Part shown: positions 6,884-14,597 of the stretch, one piece after another
How positions within the stretch are numbered: the stretch's first letter is position 1
How the letters are laid out: every line of letters begins with the position of its first letter
Origin: Thermoplasmata archaeon
Lineage (GTDB): Archaea; Thermoplasmatota; Thermoplasmata; UBA10834
NCBI GenBank assembly: GCA_025457845.1
Contig: JALOTO010000019.1
Coordinates: 1 to 14,597, forward strand
Reading direction: 5' to 3'
DNA length: 14,597 bases
Program-made: the position numbers and the translations under genes
The notes under the pieces: generated by a model
Database searches by the model: none
Seen by the model: only the letters and a program-made list of their open reading frames with translations
Told to the model about the DNA's origin: nothing

Positions 6884-6896
6884 GCCGACGGCTCAC
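6880..6896. terminator. Stop-codon hairpin shared by the Yip1-like gene and thiC
   Basis: The perfect 7-bp inverted repeat GTGAGCC-GAC-GGCTCAC has a 3-nt loop. The left arm contains the TGA stop of the Yip1-like gene (6881-6883) and the right arm contains the TGA stop of thiC on the minus strand (6893-6895). It is symmetrical for both transcripts and has no T-tract. A terminator or 3'-end stabiliser role is inferred. Confidence 0.45.
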
Positions 6897-8158
6897 TCGT
6901 CGATGATCCGGTCGACCATCTTCATGGCGCAGAGGTCCCCGCACATGGAGCAGACCTCGGGGCTCCTGGGCTTCCTCTTCTTCCTGTACGCCCTCGCCCT
7001 GTCCGGGTCCATGCTCAGGTCGAACATCGTCTCCCAGTCGAACGCCTTCCTGGCGGAGGACATCCTCAGGTCCCAGTCCCTGTCCCTGCCACGCGCGAGG
7101 TCCGCGGCGTGGGCGGCGATCCTCGAGGCGATGACGCCCTCGCGGACGTCGTCGACGGTCGGCAGCGAGAGATGCTCCGAAGGGGTGACGTAGCAGAGGA
7201 AGTCCGCGCCGTGATAGGCCGCGATGGCCCCTCCGATGGCCCCGACGATGTGATCGTATCCGGCCCCTACATCGCACACCAGCGGCCCGAGGACGTAGAA
7301 CGGGGCGCCCCTGCATACGGCCTTCTCGATGCGCACGTTCGCCTCGATCTGGTTCATCGGGACATGCCCCGGCCCCTCGACCATGGCCTGCACTCCGGCG
7401 GCCCTGGCCCTCTCGACGAGCTTCCCGAGCACCATCAGCTCGTGCATCTGGGGTATGTCGGACGCGTCGGCCGTGCTCCCGGGCCGCAGCCCGTCTCCGA
7501 GGCTGAGCGCGAATCCGTGCTCCTTGGCGAGCTCGAGCAGGTAGTCGTACTCCGAGAAGAGCGGGTTCTCAGCGCCGTTGTGGTGCATCCACGCGACGAG
7601 GATCGCCCCGCCCCTGGAGACTACGCCGGTGACCCTCTTGTGCTTCTTGAGGGACTCCGCGGTCTCGACGGTGACGCCGCAATGGACGGTCATGAAATCT
7701 ATCCCGTCCTTGGCGTGCTCCTCGATCGACCTGAAGAGGTCATCGGAGGACATGCTCAGGACTCCTCCGGAGCCGGCCTTCCTGCACGCCGCCTCGTAGA
7801 TAGGGACGGTCCCGACCGGCACGGTCGATGCCTTCACGACCTTCCGGCGGACCGCCTTGGTGTCGCCCCCAGTGCTGAGGTCCATCACGGCGTCCGCCCC
7901 GTACCTGATGGCCACGCGCAGCTTCTCGAGCTCCTCGTCGACATCGGCATGGTCCTTGGAGGTCCCGATGTTGGCGTTGATCTTCACCCTCAGCCCTTCG
8001 CCTATTCCGCACGGGGCGAGCCTGGTGTGTCTCGGGTTCCGGGGGATAACGACCCTTCCTGAGGCGACGAGTCTGGCCAAGCGCTCGAGTTCGAGTCCTT
8101 CGGCCTTCGCAACCCCCTTCATTTCCTGTGGAAGTGCCCTGTTCCGTCTGCCAGCCAT
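6893..8158 (-). CDS. thiC: Phosphomethylpyrimidine synthase (ThiC)
   Basis: ThiC is a radical SAM enzyme that converts aminoimidazole ribotide to hydroxymethylpyrimidine phosphate in thiamine synthesis (family knowledge). Signatures in order are EMKGVAKAEG near the N-terminus, GRVVIPRNPRH, KINANIGTS, YGADAVMDLSTGGD, VGTVPIYEA, DFMTVHCGVT, SRGGAILVAWMHHNGAENP, SLGDGLRPGSTADASD, VEGPGHVPMNQI, VLGPLVCDVGAGYDHI, GADFLCYVTPSEHLSLP, and the C-terminal cluster motif CSMCGDLC (C403/C406/C410). The start is set at ATG 8158, giving 421 residues. The upstream GTG (8185) lies only a few bases past the TATA box at 8190-8197, before any possible transcription start. The leader is only about 10 nt, so it has no room for a TPP riboswitch, and none was seen further upstream. 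Confidence 0.95.
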   Translation of the reverse strand: MAGRRNRALPQEMKGVAKAEGLELERLARLVASGRVVIPRNPRHTRLAPCGIGEGLRVKINANIGTSKDHADVDEELEKLRVAIRYGADAVMDLSTGGDTKAVRRKVVKASTVPVGTVPIYEAACRKAGSGGVLSMSSDDLFRSIEEHAKDGIDFMTVHCGVTVETAESLKKHKRVTGVVSRGGAILVAWMHHNGAENPLFSEYDYLLELAKEHGFALSLGDGLRPGSTADASDIPQMHELMVLGKLVERARAAGVQAMVEGPGHVPMNQIEANVRIEKAVCRGAPFYVLGPLVCDVGAGYDHIVGAIGGAIAAYHGADFLCYVTPSEHLSLPTVDDVREGVIASRIAAHAADLARGRDRDWDLRMSSARKAFDWETMFDLSMDPDRARAYRKKRKPRSPEVCSMCGDLCAMKMVDRIIDE

Positions 8159-8189
8159 CGGATACCGTTTCCAATGAACGGTCACGCGG

Positions 8190-8197
8190 TATAAATC
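8190..8197 (-). promoter_or_regulatory. TATA box of thiC
   Basis: Read on the minus strand this is GATTTATA, a good archaeal TATA element. It predicts transcription start near 8168, about 10 nt before the ATG at 8158. It decides against the upstream GTG start at 8185. Confidence 0.6.
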
Positions 8198-8325
8198 CTT
8201 TCATCAGGCACGCGTCGGGCCAGAACAGAACATTCGCATCTGGTGCGTTACTGCGGATGAGCCCGTCTTCGACCACGGCTGCATGCCGCCGCACCCCCCC
8301 GTCCACCCCGTCGTCAAACGACGAT

Positions 8326-8339
8326 GTTTCCTGTGGAGA
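8326..8339 (-). other. ORB core element (exact match)
   Basis: The minus strand reads TCTCCACAGGAAAC, which fits all 12 fixed positions of the ORB core TNTCCANNGGAAAC. The G-string expected just after the core is missing (ATCGTCG follows), so this resembles a mini-ORB. Orc1/Cdc6 binding is inferred from motif similarity. Confidence 0.55.
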
Positions 8340-8363
8340 ACGCCATGCGCAGAACGGCACTTT

Positions 8364-8386
8364 CCTGCAGTGGAAACGAAGGGGGG
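8364..8386 (+). other. ORB element with G-string
   Basis: The segment GTGGAAACGAAGGGGGG (8370-8386) matches the 3' half of the ORB consensus including the G-string. The 5' half (CCTGCA) has two mismatches to the fixed bases. In total 15 of 17 fixed positions of the full ORB fit. It is inverted relative to the site at 8326-8339. Confidence 0.6.
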
Positions 8387-8419
8387 TTTTTGGGACGGCC
8401 AGATAGTACTCGCAAAGCC

Positions 8420-8428
8420 TTTAAATAT
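8420..8428 (+). promoter_or_regulatory. TATA box of the gyrB-gyrA operon
   Basis: TTTAAATAT is a near-ideal archaeal TATA box, preceded by GCAAAGCC as a possible BRE. Transcription start is expected near 8450, leaving a leader of roughly 85 nt before the gyrB ATG. That leader is long compared with the other genes here. Confidence 0.7.
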
Positions 8429-8444
8429 CACGGTTCCATTGAAG

Positions 8445-8460
8445 ATTCAGAACGCTGAAT
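8445..8460. promoter_or_regulatory. Inverted repeat at the predicted gyrB transcription start
   Basis: ATTCAG-AACG-CTGAAT is a perfect 6+6 inverted repeat centred about 28 bp downstream of the TATA centre, where initiation is expected. It could be an operator or a 5'-end RNA hairpin. No regulator is identified. Confidence 0.35.
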
Positions 8461-8530
8461 AAAACGCCGAAAACGCGGATGGGATGCAGCGCTCCAAGTC
8501 CACTAGAATCAGTGTGTTTCATAGGGTTGA

Positions 8531-10432
<1,902 letters not shown>

Positions 10433-10443
10433 GGTGGACGGGC

Positions 10444-13074
10444 ATGGCTGACGACAAGAACCCTGAGCAACACCCGCAGTCCCCGATCGCCGCGAGGCTC
10501 GTGCCGCGCCCCATCGAGACGGAGATGAAGAAGTCGTACATCGACTACGCCATGAGCGTCATCGTCGGGCGCGCGCTCCCCGACGTCAGCGACGGCCTCA
10601 AGCCGGTCCACAGGCGCATCCTGTTCGCCATGAACGAGATGGGCCTGCTCCACAACCGCCCTCAGAAGAAGTCGGCGAGGGTGGTCGGCGAGGTCCTGGG
10701 CAAGTATCACCCGCACGGCGACGTCGCCATCTACGACACGCTCGTCCGAATGGCCCAGGACTTCTCGATGCGCTACCCGCTGGTCGAGGGCCAGGGCAAC
10801 TTCGGCAGCATAGACGGGGACTCCGCAGCCGCCATGAGATACACCGAGTGCAGGCTCTCCTCGATATCCACTGAGATGCTCGACGACGTCGACGAGGAGA
10901 CGGTCGACTTCACGGACAACTTCGACGGGACCATGAAGGAGCCGCTCGTGCTCCCAGCCCGCCTCCCCAACCTGCTCGTCAACGGCTCGTCCGGCATCGC
11001 CGTCGGCATGGCCACGAACATACCGCCCCACAACCTGACCGAGGTCGTGGACGCGATCAGCCTCATGATCGACAGGCAGATCGCGGGCAAGGACGTCGAG
11101 CTCAGGGACCTCATGGAGGTCATCAAGGGGCCGGACTTCCCGACCGGAGGCATCATCTACGGGGCTCAGGGCATCGCGGAGGCGTACGCGTCCGGGAAGG
11201 GCCGCATCCGCATCCGCGCGCGCTACACGGTGGAGCATGACGAGGACACCGGGCGGGCGCAGGTCATCGTCACCGAGATCCCCTACATGGTCAACAAGAG
11301 CACCCTGGTCGAGGAGATCGCCCAGCTGGTCAAGGACAAGCGCATCGAGGGCATCTCGGACCTGAGGGACGAGAGCGACAAGGACGGCACCAGGATCCTG
11401 ATAGAACTCAAGCGCGACGCGATCGAGGACATAGTCCTCAACCAGCTCTTCGCCCACTCCCAGCTCCAGACGACCTTCGGCATCATCAACCTCGCGCTGG
11501 TCAACAACCAGCCCCGCGTGCTCAGCCTGAAGGAGATGCTGGAGTACCACATCGAGCACAGGTTCGATGTCGTTAAGAGGCGCACGCAGTACCGGCTGAG
11601 GGAGGCGGAGAAGCGCGCTCACATACTCGCGGGGCTCATGATCGCCCTGGACCACCTGGACGATGTCATCAAGATCATCAGGAAGGCCAAGACGAGGGAC
11701 GAGGCCCGGACAGGCCTGATGTCCAAGTACCTGCTCTCGGAGGAGCAGACGAAGGCCATCCTGGAGATGCAGCTCCAGAGGCTCACGGGCATGGAGATGC
11801 AGGCCGTCAGGGACGAGTTCGCCGCGACCCAGAAGCTCATCGAGGAGCTGCGCTCCATCCTGAAGGACGAGAAGAAGATCCTCGGGATCATCAAGGCCGA
11901 GGCCATCACGATACGGGACAAGTACGGGGATGAGAGGCGGACCCACATCGAGGCCCAGGGGGCCGACATGGACATCGAGGACCTCATCCCGGTCGAGGAC
12001 GTCGTGGTGATGATCAGCAACACCGGCTACATCAAGCGCCTCTCGCTCGACACCTACCAGTCGCAGAAGAGGGGCGGCGTCGGGCTCATGGGCATGGAGA
12101 CGAAGGAGGAGGACTACGTCGTCGACCTCTTCGTCACCTGCTCCCACGACTACATCATGTTCTTCACGAACAAGGGCAGGGTGTACTGGCTGAAGGCGTA
12201 CAGGATACCCGTCGGCGGGCGGCACGCGAAGGGCAAGCCCATCATCAACCTGCTCGAGGCCCTCGAGGAGGGCGAGCACGTCATGAGCACCAAGCCCGTC
12301 AAGCACTTCGAGGACGACCGGTACCTCGTCTTCTCCACCAGGCGCGGCCTGATCAAGAAGACCCGCCTGTCCGCGTACCAGCATGTCCGCCAGAGCGGCA
12401 TCATCGCCATCAAGCTCGAGGAGGGCGACGAGGTCATGGAGACGGCCATCACCGACGGCAGCAAGGAGGTCCTGCTGGCCACCAGGAAGGGCCTGGCGGC
12501 CAGGTTCCTGGAGACCGACGTCCGGCCAACGGGCAGGGCGACCTTCGGCGTCAGGGGCATAAGGCTGCAGAAGGGCGACGAGGTCGTCAGCATGGCCGTC
12601 GTGAACGAGCACGACCAGCTCCTGACCGTGACCGAGAACGGGTACGGCAAGCGCTCCCTAGTGAGCGACTACAGGAAGATACGCAGGGGCGGGAAGGGAG
12701 TCATCACGATCAAGACGGTCGAGAGGAACGGTAAGGTCGTCAGCGTGAAGGCCGCCACGGACGAGGACGAGCTCATAGTCACGAGCGTGCGCGGGATGGT
12801 CATACGCATGCCCGTGAGCGGCATAAGCGTGCTCGGGCGCGCGACGATGGGCGTGCGCATGATGCGCCTCAGGGAGAACGACAGGGTCACGGCTGTCGCG
12901 CGGCTGATCGGGCTGAGCGAGGAGGAGCGCGTCGTCGAGAGCGGCAGGACACTGACCACCTGCCCCCCTGAGAACGGGGACGCCGCCGAGAACGGCGACG
13001 GAGAGGGCGACGAAGAGGACGGCAAGGAGGAGACTGGCGGAGGGGAAGGGGACGACGAGGGCGACGAGACCTAG
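10444..13074 (+). CDS. gyrA: DNA gyrase subunit A
   Basis: This is the DNA-cleaving and wrapping subunit of gyrase. I start it at ATG 10444, with GAGGTGGA (10431-10438) overlapping the gyrB stop as ribosome site; an in-frame GTG at 10429 lies inside gyrB and is not needed. The 876 residues show [19 protein letters not shown] (30-48), [11 protein letters not shown] (50-60), [14 protein letters not shown] (87-100), and the catalytic tyrosine Y133 in [11 protein letters not shown]. The C-terminal beta-pinwheel contains the GyrA box QKRGGVG (541-547), which marks it as gyrase rather than topoisomerase IV. V94 occupies the E. coli Ser83 position, while D98 matches Asp87. The last ~37 residues are a Gly/Asp/Glu-rich acidic tail. 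The gene is separated from gyrB by only 11 bp, so the two form an operon. Confidence 0.97.
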   Translation: MADDKNPEQHPQSPIAARLVPRPIETEMKKSYIDYAMSVIVGRALPDVSDGLKPVHRRILFAMNEMGLLHNRPQKKSARVVGEVLGKYHPHGDVAIYDTLVRMAQDFSMRYPLVEGQGNFGSIDGDSAAAMRYTECRLSSISTEMLDDVDEETVDFTDNFDGTMKEPLVLPARLPNLLVNGSSGIAVGMATNIPPHNLTEVVDAISLMIDRQIAGKDVELRDLMEVIKGPDFPTGGIIYGAQGIAEAYASGKGRIRIRARYTVEHDEDTGRAQVIVTEIPYMVNKSTLVEEIAQLVKDKRIEGISDLRDESDKDGTRILIELKRDAIEDIVLNQLFAHSQLQTTFGIINLALVNNQPRVLSLKEMLEYHIEHRFDVVKRRTQYRLREAEKRAHILAGLMIALDHLDDVIKIIRKAKTRDEARTGLMSKYLLSEEQTKAILEMQLQRLTGMEMQAVRDEFAATQKLIEELRSILKDEKKILGIIKAEAITIRDKYGDERRTHIEAQGADMDIEDLIPVEDVVVMISNTGYIKRLSLDTYQSQKRGGVGLMGMETKEEDYVVDLFVTCSHDYIMFFTNKGRVYWLKAYRIPVGGRHAKGKPIINLLEALEEGEHVMSTKPVKHFEDDRYLVFSTRRGLIKKTRLSAYQHVRQSGIIAIKLEEGDEVMETAITDGSKEVLLATRKGLAARFLETDVRPTGRATFGVRGIRLQKGDEVVSMAVVNEHDQLLTVTENGYGKRSLVSDYRKIRRGGKGVITIKTVERNGKVVSVKAATDEDELIVTSVRGMVIRMPVSGISVLGRATMGVRMMRLRENDRVTAVARLIGLSEEERVVESGRTLTTCPPENGDAAENGDGEGDEEDGKEETGGGEGDDEGDET

Positions 13075-13083
13075 ACGCCCTCG
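13056..13083 (+). terminator. Hairpin spanning the gyrA stop codon
   Basis: A perfect 8-bp inverted repeat, CGAGGGCG (13056-13063) and CGCCCTCG (13076-13083), encloses a 12-nt loop with the TAG stop (13072-13074). It is not followed by a T-tract. It marks the end of the gyrBA operon, before a separate promoter for the next gene. Confidence 0.35.
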
Positions 13084-13096
13084 GCTGGCCCAATGA

Positions 13097-13108
13097 ATCA
13101 CATGTGAT
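13097..13108. promoter_or_regulatory. 12-bp perfect palindrome upstream of the KaiC-like promoter
   Basis: ATCACATGTGAT is a perfect palindrome that ends 13-14 bp before the TATA-like element at 13122. Its position fits a dimeric regulator acting next to the BRE/TATA. No regulator is encoded nearby. Confidence 0.4.
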
Positions 13109-13121
13109 AACAGGCCCCAAA

Positions 13122-13130
13122 GCTTTATTT
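13122..13130 (+). promoter_or_regulatory. Possible TATA box for the KaiC-like gene
   Basis: GCTTTATTT, preceded by CCCCAAA, lies about 55-60 bp upstream of the TTG start. Transcription starting near 13150 would give a leader of about 30 nt that includes the AAGGAGGA ribosome site. Confidence 0.5.
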
Positions 13131-13182
13131 GGCGAAAGTCGATTGAAAACCTCGGACCCGTCCCCCCAAGGAGGAAGCCCAC

Positions 13183-13896
13183 TTGTTCAGAGATTCCATC
13201 CCAGGCCTGGAGAAGGTCTTCAAGAACGACGTCGCACGCCCCAAGGTAATCCTCGTGACCGGCCCGCCGGGCTCGATGAAGACGAGCTTCTGCTACTCGC
13301 TGATGTCCCACTACCTGAAGGACAAGAACGAGATAGGCCTGTACGCCACCCTCGAGGAGACGGTGGACAGCCACATCAAGAACATGGAGAGCATGGGCGT
13401 GAAGCTCTCCGCCAAGATGCAGATCTCCGACATGACCGACCTCAGGGACATGGACCAGATAGACGAGGTCGTCGGGGAGGACGTCTCGACGGACTACGTG
13501 CTGTTCATAGAGAAGATGATCCAGAGGTTCAGGCGCTCCCACGGGGACAAGTTCTCGATATTCGTCCTCGACTCGCTCGGCGCGCTCTACTCCCTGATGG
13601 AGAACCAGAAGGACATGCGCAAGAAGATGTTCTACTTCTTCAAGATGCTCAGGGACAACAACCTCACCACGTTCATTATCATGGAACGCTCTCTCAGCGG
13701 GGAGTCGCAGCTCCTCGGGAACGAGGGCTTCCTCGCGGACGGCATCATGATGCTCGGCCTCGACCGCCAGAGGGGGAAGCTGATGAGGTTCCTCCAGGTC
13801 GAGAAGATGAGGGCCTCCGAGCACAGCATGGAGCGCCATGCGATCGAGGTCGGCAAGAACGGCATCCAGGTCCTGGGTCCGCTCCTGAGCACCTGA
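13183..13896 (+). CDS. Single-domain KaiC-like RecA-family ATPase
   Basis: The start is TTG 13183, with a strong AAGGAGGA site (13168-13175) 7-8 nt upstream; the next in-frame ATG would remove the Walker A motif. The 237 residues form one RecA/KaiC fold: IPGLEKVF near the N-terminus, Walker A GPPGSMKT (27-34), paired acidic residues in ATLEET (E58/E59) at the KaiC catalytic position, Walker B FSIFVLDS (D130), and the C-terminal KMRASEHSMERHAIEV (208-223), which corresponds to the KMRG..HS....EI motif of KaiC. Only one domain is present, unlike the double-domain cyanobacterial KaiC, and no kaiA or kaiB is in view. Archaeal proteins of this type are implicated in signalling or complex assembly, but the role here is unknown. 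The coiled-coil gene 58 bp downstream may be co-transcribed. Confidence 0.87.
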   Translation: MFRDSIPGLEKVFKNDVARPKVILVTGPPGSMKTSFCYSLMSHYLKDKNEIGLYATLEETVDSHIKNMESMGVKLSAKMQISDMTDLRDMDQIDEVVGEDVSTDYVLFIEKMIQRFRRSHGDKFSIFVLDSLGALYSLMENQKDMRKKMFYFFKMLRDNNLTTFIIMERSLSGESQLLGNEGFLADGIMMLGLDRQRGKLMRFLQVEKMRASEHSMERHAIEVGKNGIQVLGPLLST

Positions 13897-13954
13897 GGGC
13901 GACGCCGCTCCCAAACCACTTGACGTGCAGACCAGTTACACAGAGTGATTGGAG

Positions 13955-14597
13955 ATGTCCGAGGAAAAGACACCCACGATCGAGAACATACTGACCAAGG
14001 CAGTCAACGAGCTCAAGGCGCAGGAGGCGGCCGCCCGCAAGAAGGAGCAGGACCTCCACGCCATGAAGGACGGGCTCGACAAGCAGAAGTCGGAGCTCGA
14101 CGCGCTCGAGCAGCGGCTCCGCGAGAAGGAGGACGCCCTGAGGCAGAAGGAGTCGTCCGTCGAGAACGCGGAGTCATCCCTGAAGGAACGCGAGGCCGCA
14201 GCGCAGAAGCGCGCCTCGGAGCTCGAATCCAGGGACGAGGAGCTGAGGAAGGCCGAGGCGGGGTCCCGGTCCGCGCTGGCCGCGGCCGAGGCCAGGGAGA
14301 ACGAGGCGGCCGAGCGGGCCAAGGCCGTCGACTCGCAGCTCGAGGAGATCGGCGCGAGGCGGAAGGCACTCCTCGACCGGGAGGAGGCGACCAAGAGGTC
14401 CGAGGACGAGCTCCAGAGGGTCATCGAGCAGATCTCGTCCAGGAGGGACGCCCTCATAGCGAGGGAGAAGGCCCTCGCCGAGGAGGAGGAGGCCCTCCGC
14501 AGGGACAGGGAGAAGGTGGCCGAGGACGCCAGACGGCTGCTGCAGCGGCAGCAGGAGGTCATGGCGGCGGCGGTCGCGGCGCCCAAGCGCGAGGAGG
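13955..14597 (+). CDS. Long coiled-coil protein (3'-truncated by the window edge)
   Basis: The frame is open from ATG 13955 to the end of the window, giving at least 214 residues beginning MSEEKTPTIENILTKAVNEL. From about residue 15 onward the sequence is almost entirely Glu/Lys/Arg/Ala/Leu heptads with hardly any Gly or Pro, a continuous long coiled coil; no globular domain is reached before the window ends, and its last residues (AAAVAAPKREE) may begin a linker. A GGAG abuts the ATG, too close to act as a normal ribosome site; a TTG at 13949 is an alternative start. It follows the KaiC-like gene on the same strand, so a shared transcript is plausible. SMC-like, structural or scaffold roles cannot be told apart from this fragment. 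Confidence 0.8.
   Translation, partial: MSEEKTPTIENILTKAVNELKAQEAAARKKEQDLHAMKDGLDKQKSELDALEQRLREKEDALRQKESSVENAESSLKEREAAAQKRASELESRDEELRKAEAGSRSALAAAEARENEAAERAKAVDSQLEEIGARRKALLDREEATKRSEDELQRVIEQISSRRDALIAREKALAEEEEALRRDREKVAEDARRLLQRQQEVMAAAVAAPKREE

Noticed and set aside
8159..8185. Upstream GTG start for thiC
   Set aside because: It lies only a few bases downstream of the TATA box (8190-8197), ahead of any plausible transcription start, and the added residues are not typical of ThiC.
8378..8393. G-quadruplex in the G6-T5-G3 stretch upstream of gyrB
   Set aside because: Only two G runs are present, too few for an intramolecular quadruplex. The G run is better explained as an ORB G-string.
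8159..8400. TPP riboswitch upstream of thiC
   Set aside because: The leader is about 10 nt and no CUGAGA-type thi-box core was found on the minus strand in the gap.

Overview
The window is high-GC archaeal chromosomal DNA. Archaeal signs are TATA/BRE-type promoters, short or leaderless 5' ends, an archaeal-type tRNA-Thr with discriminator U and no encoded CCA, an archaeal adenosine-specific kinase family protein, a KaiC-like RecA ATPase, a DUF835 domain and zinc-ribbon/coiled-coil proteins. Together with a bacterial-type DNA gyrase this fits a euryarchaeote of the Thermoplasmata / Methanomassiliicoccales kind. That placement is inferred; the sequence carries no rRNA or other decisive marker.

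Layout. Bases 1-248: 3' end of a membrane protein gene (+). Bases 228-1592: a two-gene minus-strand operon, an adenosine-specific kinase family protein followed by an OGG1-type 8-oxoguanine DNA glycosylase. Bases 1755-3473: a three-zinc-ribbon, helical-repeat protein (+), convergent with 3480-5693 (-), a multidomain protein with a bacterial DnaA-type AAA+ ATPase core and a C-terminal DUF835 domain. Bases 5833-5926: tRNA-Thr(CGT) interrupted in its D arm by 22 nt. Bases 5993-6883: a zinc-ribbon, five-helix Yip1-like membrane protein (+), convergent with thiC (-, 6893-8158). Bases 8159-8536: a 378-bp gene-free region holding sequences that match the archaeal origin recognition box (ORB). Bases 8537-13074: gyrB-gyrA operon (+). 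Bases 13183-13896: a KaiC-like ATPase (+). Bases 13955 to the end: a long coiled-coil protein cut by the window edge (+).

How it may fit together. Transcription diverges from the 8.16-8.54 kb gap: everything to the right runs rightward and most genes to the left run leftward. The gap holds one exact ORB core (minus strand), an inverted ORB carrying its G-string (plus strand), and two weaker copies. I read this as a candidate chromosomal replication origin driving out into gyrBA, with a DnaA-type ATPase 2.8 kb away. An archaeal ORB-type origin, a bacterial-type gyrase and a bacterial initiator-type AAA+ module in one neighbourhood is the most interesting aspect of the window. A functional link between them is inference only.

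Other structure: at four gene ends (three convergent pairs and gyrA) a perfect inverted repeat brackets a stop codon, while gene ends inside apparent operons lack it. A perfect 12-bp palindrome lies just upstream of the KaiC-like promoter, and a 6+6 inverted repeat lies at the predicted gyrB transcription start.
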